64,000 nt of DNA. It comes from Frigoriglobus tundricola. Lineage in GTDB: Bacteria > Planctomycetota > Planctomycetia > Gemmatales > Gemmataceae. Where the stretch lies: NCBI RefSeq assembly GCF_013128195.2, contig NZ_CP053452.2:6696001-6760000 (forward strand), in the 5' to 3' direction. The notes below the pieces were generated by a model. The model ran no database searches and was not told the origin of the DNA. It saw only the letters and a program-made list of their open reading frames with translations. The position numbers and the translations under genes were made by a program. This document shows, piece by piece, positions 33,525 to 42,697 of this stretch (its first letter is position 1; every line of letters begins with the position of its first letter).

Positions 33525-34559
33525 TCAGATCGACGGGGCCGCACCGGCCAGGCGGAGCAGCGCGGCTGTCAATTCGTCCCAGTTGCCGTGCCGGTGCAAC
33601 AGGGCGTCGGGTGGAACCGCGTTCCAAGGGTGTGCCAGCACGAACGAATGAACCCCCGCGAGAGCGAACGCTTCCGCCTGCGCACGGTCGTCTTCGACCG
33701 CGGCGAAGAACCGCCCGAGCGACAGATGCTTCTCGCCGTGGTTGAGGAAGTGCAAGCGGTGCCGCGGGAAGGCGTGTTCTACTAACCAGCGAACGGTCGT
33801 TGCGCGCGCCTGCGGGAGCCGAGCGGTCACGATGTGCAGGTCGAACACCGCGCCGAGTAGCTCCAGGTGGGCCTGGACGCCCGGGTACGGGGACACCGCC
33901 ATCAGCCGTTCCGGCGTCGAAAACGAGTCGTGGACCGCACCCCATTCGGCCCGGGAAATCGACTCGCCCCCAGCGTCCTGGCACTCGTAGTAGTTGAACT
34001 GAAGGATGTGCGGGTAGTCGAGGTTCACCCGCCCCCGGGTCTGGTCGCGAATGACCTGACGCATCACCGGATCGGAATCGGCCAGCACGTTGTCGAGGTC
34101 GAGCGCGAGCCGCGGTTTCGGCGGGGCCGCCGTGGACGCGGCCGGGGACCGGCCGCCGAGCACAAACGGCCGGGGGAGCAGGTCCGCCACGGTCAGGTCG
34201 TCGCCGCCGTCGATGTACACGGGCACGTCGGGGGCGGCGAACTCGGCGAGCACCTGGCGGCACGCGCCACAGCACATGCGCCACTCGGGCGGGGCGTCGG
34301 CCGGCGTGTCCGGGCACGCCACCGCGAGCGCCTGGACCCGGCGGCACCCCGCCGCAACGCCCGAGAACAGCGCCGCCCGTTCGGCGCAAACCGTCAAGCC
34401 GTACGACGCGTTCTCGATGTTACAACCGGTAAACATCTGGCCGTCGATCAGCGCCGCCGCGCCGACACGGAAGCGCGAGTACGGGCAGTACGCCACTGTC
34501 GCCGCCGCGCGGGCCAGGTGCAGGAGTTGGGCGCGTGTGGCCGGGGGGATGGGAAGCAC
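33525..34559 (-). CDS. Cytidine deaminase fused to HAD 5'-nucleotidase domain
   Basis: A 344-residue fusion. The N-terminal cytidine deaminase (1-135) has the zinc site C58-A-E60 (TVCAERAA) and C97/C100 (CCGAC), with substrate loop CNIENASYG (46-54). The C-terminal HAD domain (148-344) has LALDLDNVLAD (D154, D156), HIVTAR (242-247) and the acidic AAVEDD, as in 5'(3')-deoxyribonucleotidases. It could deaminate (deoxy)cytidine and dephosphorylate nucleotides in one polypeptide. The GTG start at 34559 lies five bases after GGAG. Third gene of a tight operon behind the patatin-GAF gene. I know of no standard pathway enzyme with this architecture. Confidence 0.82.
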   Translation of the reverse strand: MLPIPPATRAQLLHLARAAATVAYCPYSRFRVGAAALIDGQMFTGCNIENASYGLTVCAERAALFSGVAAGCRRVQALAVACPDTPADAPPEWRMCCGACRQVLAEFAAPDVPVYIDGGDDLTVADLLPRPFVLGGRSPAASTAAPPKPRLALDLDNVLADSDPVMRQVIRDQTRGRVNLDYPHILQFNYYECQDAGGESISRAEWGAVHDSFSTPERLMAVSPYPGVQAHLELLGAVFDLHIVTARLPQARATTVRWLVEHAFPRHRLHFLNHGEKHLSLGRFFAAVEDDRAQAEAFALAGVHSFVLAHPWNAVPPDALLHRHGNWDELTAALLRLAGAAPSI

Positions 34560-34588
34560 AGGCGCTCCGGGTTGACCCTTCAGGGCCG

Positions 34589-34792
34589 CTACTGAGCTTT
34601 GGTTTCGCCATCCGGGCGGCTGGTCTTGTGCCACGCGAACAGGCTGAGGAGTTGGCCATAAACGGCCGGATTGTAGTCGTACTCGAACGAGGGCTCGGCG
34701 GCACGATCGGGTGCCGTACCGCCGGGAGCCGCTGCCGTTGAGCACGCCGGTTCGGCGGATGACGGACGGGGCGGTTGTTGGTCATTCGGCAT
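34589..34792 (-). CDS. Small linker gene in patatin operon
   Basis: A 67-residue protein. Its ATG overlaps the end of the patatin-GAF gene by 11 bp. The N-terminal half is disordered and Pro/Ala-rich; the C-terminal half has FEYDYNPAVYGQLLSLFAWHK. No family recognised. Tight overlap upstream and a 29-bp gap downstream support co-expression. Confidence 0.6.
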   Translation of the reverse strand: MPNDQQPPRPSSAEPACSTAAAPGGTAPDRAAEPSFEYDYNPAVYGQLLSLFAWHKTSRPDGETKAQ

Positions 34793-36869
34793 AGGGCACC
34801 TTCGTGGGAGAGGGGAACTGTTCCGAGAATAGGGCGCCGATTCGAAAAGCACAACTTCGCATTATAGAGACGAGCGCGCGGACGCGGATGTCCGTTCGGT
34901 GCGATTTGGGGTCCTCGTCGAGCCCGACCGCCGCATAGTCCCAGCCCGCATCGAGGTTGAGAACAGCAAATACGGCGCCATCGAGTTCATGCGCATCGGT
35001 ATCACTCGGTTCGACCAGGCCCTCGAGCGCGACGGCATAGTCCCGACCGCGAATCTGATCAATCGGCTTGGCGTCGAGGCGCCCCGGAAGGACGGCCTCC
35101 GGATCGAAGACCGGAACGCTGAGGAGCCAGGTGCGGTCCGTCCGAATCCGCGCCTGCGTCGGCCGGTCGAAGCCGAAATGCTCCCCGGGCGCGGCGGCGG
35201 GGACGCGCATCTTTTGAGAGAACTGCTGCATGTTCAGTAACAGCGGCCGTCGTGTCGAGTAGCACAAGCCGCTGAGGCCGTGCCGCAGGTTCAGGCGCAA
35301 CTCGCGATCGGTGTTGGCCTCGGCTGGCGGGGTGGCCGGTCCCGGTGCGCCCATGTTGGCCCGGTAGACGAGTAGCATGTCCGTGCCCTGGGGGACGAAC
35401 ACATTGGCCCGGAACTTCGGGTCGGTGCCCGGCCTTCCCGGATCGGGGGGGAACACGGCGCGCGCGAGCGCGAGGGCGTCGTTCAAAATCGTCTCGATCG
35501 GGTCCGCCGGGGGCAGATGGAAGCGGTACCGGGCGAGCGCCGCCCGGCCGGAAACGTGCCCCTGGTCGAACATGGTGCGAACGATGTGGGGGCGCAGCGC
35601 GCCCACGCTCAACACGCCGTCCGGTCCCCCGGTCTGGGCCGAGTCGGTCGCCACCGGAATGGACCGGGGCACGAACTCGGTGAGCCGGTCCTCCAGCTCA
35701 CTGCGGGCGAGCCCCTTGAGCAGATCGAGCATGGCGCGGATGAAGGTGCCCGGGTGGCTCCGCTCCCCGGCGGCCGGACGGTTCTGCCGGGCGCTCGAGA
35801 GCCGCAGGCCGACGTGGACCCACGGGCGCATCATGATGACGGTGTACGCCGGGTTGTTGGGCACCGCGGTCGTCGCCAACCAGCGGCGGAACCGGGTCCC
35901 GAAAACGAAGGCGGGGAAGTTGGCGATGACCCCGCCGTCCACGTAGCTCCGCTCGCCGCCGGCCGGCCCCGGGACCGCGGTGGGCGCCGCCGGGTCCAGT
36001 TCGTACGCGTCGTGGTCCACCGGGGTGAAGAACCCCGGGAACCCGGCCGAGGCCCGCACCGCCGTTACGACCGGCCAGTCGAGGTACCGCGTTTCGACCG
36101 AGTTGATCAGCTCCAGGCGCCGCGTGGTCACTTCCGTCACAGAGAGAAAGAGCGGCGGCAAGTACGGACGCGCTTCCGGCTGCCCCCCCGGCACCCGGCC
36201 CTCGTTCTGCACCCGCCGGAAGTCGCGGAACGTGAGCCACCGCCCGGTCGGGTTCGAGCGGCCGGCCGCGTCGAGACGGGGCGGGGGGAGCAGGTGACTG
36301 TTATGAGTGAGGAGTTTCGACCGGCGGAGCAGCAGGTCCAGGAAGTCCTGGAGCGCCTCGCCGGTGAAGACGCCTCTCCGTTCCCAGGCCCACCGCGCGC
36401 GCGCGAGATCCCGGCGGAGGTGGGGCTTCACCTTGAGAAACACGTCGGCGAACGGAACCCAGAACAGCAGCTTGCGCCCGATCCAGCCGGACCGCCCGAT
36501 CCGTTCCAGGTCTTCGACACCGTCCAACACTTCCTGCCCGGAGTTCCGCAGGTTGACGGCGGTTTCCTTCGCATCCTCGGGGCCGATCGGGGTACCGTCC
36601 GGACCCTCCTCAAATCCGACCAGGCCCAGAAGCCCCTGGAACTGGCCCGCCTTGTCGAGAAATGCGTCGCGCACCTCCGCGGGTGTGAGTCCCGCCCAGT
36701 ACAAAGTGGCGACGATCGCGCCGGCCGACGTACCGGCCAGGGATATCGGGAGAAAGCCTTCCATATGCACGGCGTGGAGTTGGCCCAGCAGAGTGAGCCC
36801 GTAGACACCGCCCCCCTGGATCGTAATGCACGCAAGTTTGTCAAATTCAAGCGAGGTGGGATCGGTCAT
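34782..36869 (-). CDS. Patatin-like phospholipase with C-terminal GAF-like domain
   Basis: A 695-residue protein. The N-terminal patatin fold (about 10-330) has the oxyanion loop QGGGVYG (18-24), nucleophile S48 in GTSAG and catalytic D311 in DGG, predicting a lipid acyl hydrolase. The last 190 residues (LRLNLRHGLSGLCYSTRRP, RTDRTWLLSVPVFDP, GAVFAVLNLDAGWDY) look like a GAF sensor domain. Patatin effectors gated by a sensor are known from CBASS anti-phage systems, but no nucleotide cyclase is nearby. The ATG at 36869 has a weak AAGAAG site. It heads an operon with the deaminase-nucleotidase gene. Confidence 0.85.
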   Translation of the reverse strand: MTDPTSLEFDKLACITIQGGGVYGLTLLGQLHAVHMEGFLPISLAGTSAGAIVATLYWAGLTPAEVRDAFLDKAGQFQGLLGLVGFEEGPDGTPIGPEDAKETAVNLRNSGQEVLDGVEDLERIGRSGWIGRKLLFWVPFADVFLKVKPHLRRDLARARWAWERRGVFTGEALQDFLDLLLRRSKLLTHNSHLLPPPRLDAAGRSNPTGRWLTFRDFRRVQNEGRVPGGQPEARPYLPPLFLSVTEVTTRRLELINSVETRYLDWPVVTAVRASAGFPGFFTPVDHDAYELDPAAPTAVPGPAGGERSYVDGGVIANFPAFVFGTRFRRWLATTAVPNNPAYTVIMMRPWVHVGLRLSSARQNRPAAGERSHPGTFIRAMLDLLKGLARSELEDRLTEFVPRSIPVATDSAQTGGPDGVLSVGALRPHIVRTMFDQGHVSGRAALARYRFHLPPADPIETILNDALALARAVFPPDPGRPGTDPKFRANVFVPQGTDMLLVYRANMGAPGPATPPAEANTDRELRLNLRHGLSGLCYSTRRPLLLNMQQFSQKMRVPAAAPGEHFGFDRPTQARIRTDRTWLLSVPVFDPEAVLPGRLDAKPIDQIRGRDYAVALEGLVEPSDTDAHELDGAVFAVLNLDAGWDYAAVGLDEDPKSHRTDIRVRALVSIMRSCAFRIGALFSEQFPSPTKVPYAE

Positions 36870-37033
36870 AGCTTCTTGGTTGTGTGCCGAGTGTGGTACG
36901 CTACCTGAACAAACATCGCCCCCAGTGTGGTGACTTCTTTGTAGGGCTGCAAACAAATACCGCACGCAACGTCTGCGGACGGTTGCGGTGCCGCGGGCAT
37001 CATCCCCTTCGCCCCCGCATCCCCCCGGCAGTC

Positions 37034-37432
37034 TCAGCTTACCGTCGGCGCGTCCCGACCCGCGCGGCGGGCGGCCTGGTACGCCCCCACCCACGGCGAC
37101 ATCAGCCCGATCGCGAGCGCCAGGCCGATGACCACGACCCCGATACACAGGGCCACCAGCCCGGGGTGCGCCGTCACCGCCGGGACGGCCACCGCCAGGA
37201 CGACCGTCAGCGCGACGCCGAGTAACAGCAGCCCGGTCATGAGCTGCCGCGCCCACGCGGCCCCGTCCCATATCTGCCACAGGAGCCAGCCGGTCAGCAG
37301 CACCCGACCGATCTGCGCACCCTTGAACCGACCGGCCTGGAGGCTCAGCACCGCCATTGCCCCCTCGCTCACGACGAAGAAGAGCACGAGCGCGATCAGG
37401 ACCCACTGCCCCCGCCGAGCCTTGCCGTCCAT
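37034..37432 (-). CDS. Small integral membrane protein
   Basis: A 132-residue protein with about four hydrophobic segments (WVLIALVLFFVVSEGAMAVL, VLLTGWLLWQIW, LMTGLLLLGVALTVVLAVAV, LVALCIGVVVIGLALAIGLM). The ATG at 37432 follows an AAGGTGAACGC leader. Common in planctomycete genomes but uncharacterised. Stands alone between the patatin operon and a divergent sigma gene. Confidence 0.7.
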   Translation of the reverse strand: MDGKARRGQWVLIALVLFFVVSEGAMAVLSLQAGRFKGAQIGRVLLTGWLLWQIWDGAAWARQLMTGLLLLGVALTVVLAVAVPAVTAHPGLVALCIGVVVIGLALAIGLMSPWVGAYQAARRAGRDAPTVS

Positions 37433-37606
37433 GCGTTCACCTTGCGAAACGAAGAGGCCCCACCGGCGCACGCGCCGGGCGGTTGTGTACGCCATCGCCG
37501 CCCGGCGTGCAACGGGAAACCGGGCCGGGAGCGGGGGCCGGCGCCGGGCCGGATGTTTTCGCGAATTCCCATACGCGCGGACCCGGGTGCGGACATGATT
37601 ACGGGT

Positions 37607-39124
37607 ATGAACCGTCTGTTCGTGCTCGCCCGCGGCGGGCTCGCCGATGCCCCCGACTCCCACCTGCTCGCCCGGTTCCACGCCGCGCGGGACGACGCGG
37701 CGCTGGCCGAACTGGTCCGCCGGTACGGCGGCCTCGTGTGGCAGGTGTGCCGCCGGGCGCTGCCCGAACACGCCGACGCCGAGGACGCCTTCCAGGCCAC
37801 GTTCCTGGTGCTCGTCGGCCGGTGCGCCCGGCTCCGGACCCACCCGGCCGTTGGCGCCTGGCTGCACCGCACGGCCGTACTCACGGCCCGGAACCTGCGG
37901 CGCGCGAACCGCCGGCGCGCCAGACTGGCCGGGCGCCCGGGTGCCGACGTCCCCGTCACGGACCCGGCCGCGGACCGAACGGACGCCCGGCTCGACCTCG
38001 ACGGGGCGCTGGCCGCGCTCCCGGACCGGTTCCGGGCGCCCGTGATCCTGTGCCACCTCCAGGGGCTCACCCGGCGCGAGGCGGCCGCCCGGCTCGGGTG
38101 GCCCGAGGGCACGCTCTCGGCCGTTCTGGCCGAGGCGCTGCGGGAGCTCCGGACCCGGCTCGGCGGCCGGGACCCGGCCGCGGTGCTGGCCGCGGGGGGG
38201 GCGGCGCTCGTGCCGTCGGGGCTGCTCGCGGCCACGGTCCGGCTGGCCCAGGTCGTTGCGATTTCGAACCCGATCGCCGCCGGCGCGCGCCCGGCCGTCG
38301 CGGCGCTCACACGGGAGGGCCTTCGCATGGTGTCGGTTCCGAGAGCGGTCCTGTTCGCGGCCGCGGCTCTGATGTGCGGACTCGCCCTGGCCACGGTCCG
38401 CGCGGGCGGGGGGGCGCCCGCGCCCGCCCCGCCCGGGAACCCGATCGGGGCCGCACCGGCGGGGCAACCGGCCGACCCGAAGGCCGCCGCCGGGCCGCGG
38501 CCCGGGGACGACGACCTCAAGGACCTCGTGCCGGTCCACGTCACGGGCACCGTCAAGGACGGGGACGGCAACCCGATCGCCGGCGCCCGGGTCGTGAAGA
38601 ACGGGACGATCGGGTTCGCCGCCACGTTCGGCGGCACCGAGTTCGGCGGCGGTGCGGTCGCCGGGGCGAACGGCGCTTACAAGCTCGGGTTCAAAACGAA
38701 GCCGGGGACCACGGTGGTCGTCACCGCGATCGGCGCGGAGGCGGACGGGTACGTCGCCCACCGCGAGAACTTCGGGTACGACGAGTTGAAGACGGCACCG
38801 GACAAGCCGGGGCGCTGGGACTTCGTACTGGCGAAGGGCGAGGTGATCGCCGGCCGGGTGGCGCCGCCGGACGACGAGGCCCACGTACTGATCCTGGTCC
38901 GCGGCCCGTCGTTCACCGACCGGTTCATCACGGGAAAGGGCGGGACGTTCCGGTTCTGGGTGTCGAAGGGGACCTACACGGTGACGGCCGTGGTCCAGAC
39001 CGGAACGGCGGTCCGGAACCCGACGCTCCCCGATACGTTACGGGAGGGGCTGGTGATCAAGCGGGCCGCGACCGCCGAGCGGGTGAAGTCGGGGACCGAG
39101 AACCTGGTGCTGAAGGCCCCGTGA
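37607..39124 (+). CDS. ECF sigma factor with extracytoplasmic C-terminal domain
   Basis: A protein of about 505 residues. Region 2 (DDAALAELVRRYGGLVWQVCRR, DAEDAFQATFLVLVGRC) and region 4 (LPDRFRAPVILCHLQGLTRREAAARLGWPEGTLSA) form a planctomycete-type ECF sigma factor. A membrane segment (VLFAAAALMCGLALATV) follows, then a beta-sandwich domain with a carboxypeptidase-regulatory-like start (VTGTVKDGDGNPIAGARVV). This layout suggests a sigma factor tethered to the membrane and controlled by an outer domain. An in-frame ATG at 37595 is an alternative start; neither has a strong ribosome site. Frame intact. Confidence 0.85.
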   Translation: MNRLFVLARGGLADAPDSHLLARFHAARDDAALAELVRRYGGLVWQVCRRALPEHADAEDAFQATFLVLVGRCARLRTHPAVGAWLHRTAVLTARNLRRANRRRARLAGRPGADVPVTDPAADRTDARLDLDGALAALPDRFRAPVILCHLQGLTRREAAARLGWPEGTLSAVLAEALRELRTRLGGRDPAAVLAAGGAALVPSGLLAATVRLAQVVAISNPIAAGARPAVAALTREGLRMVSVPRAVLFAAAALMCGLALATVRAGGGAPAPAPPGNPIGAAPAGQPADPKAAAGPRPGDDDLKDLVPVHVTGTVKDGDGNPIAGARVVKNGTIGFAATFGGTEFGGGAVAGANGAYKLGFKTKPGTTVVVTAIGAEADGYVAHRENFGYDELKTAPDKPGRWDFVLAKGEVIAGRVAPPDDEAHVLILVRGPSFTDRFITGKGGTFRFWVSKGTYTVTAVVQTGTAVRNPTLPDTLREGLVIKRAATAERVKSGTENLVLKAP

Positions 39125-39196
39125 GAGCGGCCGTGCGCGCGGCCCGGCCGCGCACGCGGACGGCGCGCGCCGTGAACCGGGGCCGGCGCCCCCGCG

Positions 39197-39664
39197 TCAC
39201 TCCTTGACCCGCTTGAGCGTCCAGACCATGCCCCGCTCCAGCGACTTGTCGAAGCCCGTCGGGCGGTTCTTGCCGTCGCCGGGCAGCGCGTGGGCGAGCT
39301 GGAGCGTGTCGCCGTCGATGCGGTACACGCCCTCCAGCGTCCGGTCGGGCTTGCCCGGGCGCTTCTCCACCAGATCGACGCACCGGGGATCGGTGGCCGG
39401 GTCGAGCGCGGCGATGCGGTACGCCTCGCTGCGAGACCCGGCCGACATCGTCAGCTCGGTGCCCTTGAATTCGAAGTACACCTCCTTGTCCACATCGCCC
39501 TCCTGACCGCCCGAGGCGACCTTGACCAGCTTCCACTTGCCGTCGAGTTTCGTCAGTTCCTTCTTCGCGTCGGCGGAAAGTTCCTTGTCCTTCGGCGCGG
39601 GCTTGGGGTCGTCCGCCACCGCGACGGAGCCGAGCAGCATCAGCAACGGGAGGCACAGGCGCAT
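39197..39664 (-). CDS. TIGR03067 secreted lipocalin-like protein
   Basis: A 155-residue protein with a signal peptide (MRLCLPLLMLLGSVAVA) and a TIGR03067 domain: LDGKWKLVKVASGGQE, YRIAALDPATDPRCVDL and GVYRIDGDTLQLAHA. The domain is widespread in planctomycetes, and its ligand is unknown. It is next to attC R but faces the same way with no attC after it, so it is probably not a cassette gene. Confidence 0.8.
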   Translation of the reverse strand: MRLCLPLLMLLGSVAVADDPKPAPKDKELSADAKKELTKLDGKWKLVKVASGGQEGDVDKEVYFEFKGTELTMSAGSRSEAYRIAALDPATDPRCVDLVEKRPGKPDRTLEGVYRIDGDTLQLAHALPGDGKNRPTGFDKSLERGMVWTLKRVKE

Positions 39665-39748
39665 ACGTCACGTCATGGGCAAGAGGGGCGGGTACCGGGC
39701 GACGCGGATATGACGCCTGCGGGCCGAACGAGTTTCGCGGATTCGGCC

Positions 39749-39851
39749 GCCGAACGATGGCGCTCACCGGCGCGATGGCCGCTGGGCGTTCGGACGACCG
39801 GTGAGCAACGGGAAGCAACTACGCGGCCGGGTCCGGTGCCGTGGGTGCGGC
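39749..39851 (-). other. attC site R (103 bp)
   Basis: R' GTTCGGC (39749-39755), variant R'' GCCGCAC (39845-39851), with L boxes CACCGG/CCGGTG. The split gene upstream ends inside it, at 39819. Closely related to attC T. Confidence 0.75.
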
Positions 39852-40296
39852 GTCCGGGTTGTGCGCGACGTCCGGAACCTGCGCCGGGGACAGCCGGAAG
39901 AACTCGACCCCGGCCAAGCGGCCCCGCCCCCAGCACACGACGCACCAGTCGGACGCGCCCGACGCGGCGACCAGCCGCACCCGGCCGACCGCGCCACCGG
40001 CGAGCCGGGCCCGCACGCGGCCCAGCAGGCCCGGGGCGGCCAACTGGCGGGCCGCGGCCGTCAGCCCCGCGCCCGCTTCGTCCGACGGCGGGAGCAGCCC
40101 GGTACCGCGTGCCCCCTACGATGTACGAGAGCGTATCATCGCACACCGCGTTGGTGCGCCACGGGTGGAAATGGACCGACGCGGCCCCGTCCCGCACGGC
40201 CATCGCCAGGACCTCGGGCCACGTGACCCAGAACCGGAGCCGGTCGGCGTACAGGTCGGCGACGAACGCCGGGTCGTTGAACCGCGCGTCGCAGTA

Positions 40297-41461
40297 TTAC
40301 CCCGGCAAATAATTTTATCATTAACCTGATGCGCAATAGTTTACTTTTGGATGGAGGAAGTAGCTCATCACATGTTTGGGTAGCATCAGGAGCTTGTGCA
40401 TGAAGCGTTGGATTCGCGAGCGCAGGGTTTTGCTCGTGTCGGGCAAGCCGGCGTCATGCACCTGCCCCTTCAGGTCGTTGTTGAGATACTCGTCGGGGTT
40501 CAATTCGGGACTGTACCGGGGCAGATAAAACACGGCGAGCCGATCCTCATGCTGTTGGACCCAAGCGACGACCGCATCCTTGGCGTGGGCGGGCAAGTTG
40601 TCCACGATCACGAAGATCGTACCCGGCACGGTCGTCAGCAACTGCTTCAGGAACGTGATGAACCGCTCGGCCGTCATCGTGCCGGAATACGTCAGGAACC
40701 GCACATCGCCCGTGTTACTGATCCCGGAGACCATGTTCATCCGGATGTGCGGATCGGGAACCTCGATCGTCGCCCGTTGGCCCTCGCGGGCGTACCCGTA
40801 ACCGGGATACGCGTCGGCGGCCGTCCCGGTCTCATCGCACCAGAACATGGTGGCCCGTTCCGCCCGAGCCAGCTTTTCAATGGCCGGATACGTCTGCTCG
40901 AGCCACTCACGCACCTCGTCGGGATCTTGCTTGCGGGCGTGGCGGGACGGCTTCTTGGCCGTATAGCCCCAGCGCCGCAAGTATTCCCCCACGGTGCGAA
41001 TCGGCACCCGGAGCCCGTACTCGTTGAGGATCAGGTCGCGAACCGCGCGACGGTTCCACACGGGCGCGGCGATCCCCAGATCCGACGGGCTCTTGGTGTC
41101 GAGCAGTAGTTGCAGGTGGGCCCCTTGCTCGTCGGAGAGGGTGCGCCCGGTTCCCACCGGTCGCCCGGTGCGCTCCTGGGGCAGGGCCTGCAGCCCACCC
41201 GCCGTGTAGGCCGTCCACCAGCGCGACACGGTTTCACCCGCGACACCCAGCAACCGGGCCACATCGGCTTGCGAGAACCCGGACTCGATCCCGTGCAACG
41301 CGCGCAGGCGCAACGCCTGCAGGACTTCGTCGGACAGCCCACGAGAATCCGGCAATGTGATCGCCATGACGCAGCCGCTCAGCGGACGATGGTGAGACCG
41401 ATCGGGGCCACTACGAGGCCCCTTTTATGTTACACCTTGAGCAACTTCCTTGCCGAGGTAA
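40297..41461 (-). mobile_element. IS630-family element, copy 1 (1165 bp)
   Basis: Ends TTACCCCGGCAAAT and, inverted, TTACCTCGGCAAGG, flanked by duplicated TA (40295-40296, 41462-41463), the Tc1/IS630 hallmark. Carries one intact transposase gene. It shares sequence and ends with the copy at 47377-48540, in opposite orientation. Confidence 0.9.
40321..41367 (-). CDS. IS630 family transposase, intact
   Basis: A 348-residue transposase. N-terminal helix-turn-helix (GFSQADVARLLGVAGETVSRWW, about 31-52). The DDE core has ETGTAADAYPG preceded by WCD, then IFVIVDN, then the third acidic residue in YSPELNPDEYLNND. ATG at 41367. The frame is complete, so this is the likely active source for the damaged copy at 47471-48516. 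Confidence 0.9.
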   Translation of the reverse strand: MAITLPDSRGLSDEVLQALRLRALHGIESGFSQADVARLLGVAGETVSRWWTAYTAGGLQALPQERTGRPVGTGRTLSDEQGAHLQLLLDTKSPSDLGIAAPVWNRRAVRDLILNEYGLRVPIRTVGEYLRRWGYTAKKPSRHARKQDPDEVREWLEQTYPAIEKLARAERATMFWCDETGTAADAYPGYGYAREGQRATIEVPDPHIRMNMVSGISNTGDVRFLTYSGTMTAERFITFLKQLLTTVPGTIFVIVDNLPAHAKDAVVAWVQQHEDRLAVFYLPRYSPELNPDEYLNNDLKGQVHDAGLPDTSKTLRSRIQRFMHKLLMLPKHVMSYFLHPKVNYCASG

Positions 41462-41518
41462 TAGTACCCGAGTTCCGGCAGGTACAGGACCGCTTCCGCC
41501 ATCGGTGCGCCCTCTGTG

Positions 41519-41625
41519 GCCGAACGAATAAACTCAGTAGCGGCGGGGCCGAGCGAGCGATGGTCACGCACCCGCACGCGGCCCCGCCGTCTGCTACGGT
41601 GCCTGGGGCGGCGTCTGGGCAGCAG
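41519..41625 (-). other. attC site S (degenerate)
   Basis: R' GTTCGGC at 41519-41525 and a CGGCGGGGCCG/CGGCCCCGCCG stem (41540-41590), but no clear R''. It follows the TIGR03067 gene at 41630. Confidence 0.5.
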
Positions 41626-41629
41626 CGCC

Positions 41630-42169
41630 CTACTTCTTGGCCGCCACCCGCTTGTAGGTCGTAATGATGACCGGCTGCCCTTTCTTGGTTACGAACTCTT
41701 CCGGCCGGCACACGCTCGCTCCGTCCCCATTCATGCACATCTTCAAGCTGTCACCGTCGAGGGTGTAGATGCCGCGGAACGTCAGCTTGCCGTCGTCGGA
41801 GTAGACGGTGATCTGTTTCGGGTCCCGGGTCTCATCCAGCTTGAACCGGGAGGACTTGACCCCCCCGACCTGGCCCTGACGATCGCCCGTGAAGACCGTA
41901 TCCGTTTCGAAGGTCGCCTTCCACTCGGCCGGCCGGTCCTCGCGCCTGATCACCTTGACCCCCAGGTCGAGCGAGACGAGTTGCCAGTTGCCTTGAATCT
42001 TGTCCTTGTCGGATCCGCCCGGCTGTCCCGCGCCGACGTTCGCGCTCCGGCCCTTCTTCTCGGGCACGGGCAGTTGGCCCGCGACCGGGGGCGGGAACGT
42101 GGCGACACCGGCGATGCAGCACGAGACGAACAGAACCGCCGTCGAGTTCCCGAGGTTGAACGTGGTCAT
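41630..42169 (-). CDS. TIGR03067 secreted protein
   Basis: A 179-residue protein with a signal peptide (LGNSTAVLFVSCCIAGVATF) and a TIGR03067 domain: IQGNWQLVSLDLG, KLDETRDPKQITVYSDD, GIYTLDGDSLKMCMN and RPEEF. Its stop lies a few bases before the degenerate attC S, so it may be a cassette gene, although no integron-type leader is seen before the ATG. Function unknown beyond the lipocalin-like fold proposal. Confidence 0.78.
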   Translation of the reverse strand: MTTFNLGNSTAVLFVSCCIAGVATFPPPVAGQLPVPEKKGRSANVGAGQPGGSDKDKIQGNWQLVSLDLGVKVIRREDRPAEWKATFETDTVFTGDRQGQVGGVKSSRFKLDETRDPKQITVYSDDGKLTFRGIYTLDGDSLKMCMNGDGASVCRPEEFVTKKGQPVIITTYKRVAAKK

Positions 42170-42697
42170 GGCCGACGGACCCTTCCGTGAGAGGGTGAGA
42201 AATTAGGCGGTGCATCGCAGGCACCGGATGCCACAGGATTTGCTCGACCAGCCGTCCGTGAGGCCGCAAGTTTTTTTGGCCCGCTTGACTGTACAACGAA
42301 CAGTCCCGATTCAGACAGGCGAATTCTGACCAATTACGCTCGCCAGTATTTCGCATCTTACCTCGCCTGGGTGCACTATCACCTTAGCAAATCGGCACTT
42401 CCGGCGGAAGGGAAAGAAAATGGTCGCCAGATCTTGTCGATTTTCCAGATTGTACTTGCACTGAGGTAATCACGTCGTTTATATTACCACAACAGTTAGC
42501 TTTTTGGCGTCTTTCAGTTTCGCCCATGCCCACCCGTCCCTCTCTCGTGTTCCTGATGAGCGCTGACACCGTACCAAGTACGGCACAGCGGCCTGATGGG
42601 AGCGGAATGGCGCAAGAGTGTCGCGTTCCGTTCTGAGAGAGGCTCGGGGCGCGAGTCCCGGCCTGCTCACCAAAATCCATTACGCGGAGGAGAGATC
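42170..42697. other. Gene-free AT-richer stretch
   Basis: 528 bp with no supported gene. Base composition falls toward that of the beta-helix gene that follows, with AT patches at 42265-42275, 42405-42420 and 42470-42500 that could hold its promoter. Marks the left edge of probably foreign DNA. Confidence 0.5.

Larger units (their letters stand above)
39819..41502 (-). pseudogene. Cassette gene split by IS630 (copy of 46500-47015)
   Basis: The 3' part (39819-40294) and 5' end (41464-41502) are almost identical to the intact gene at 46500-47015. The IS630 element 40297-41461 sits between them with a duplicated TA. A single extra G near 40099 also shifts the frame relative to the intact copy. 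The attC-encoded tail APTAPDPAA is kept. Confidence 0.85.

Noticed and set aside
33525-36869. A complete CBASS system
   Set aside because: The patatin effector type fits, but no CD-NTase (cyclase) or Cap2/Cap3 gene is present within the window.
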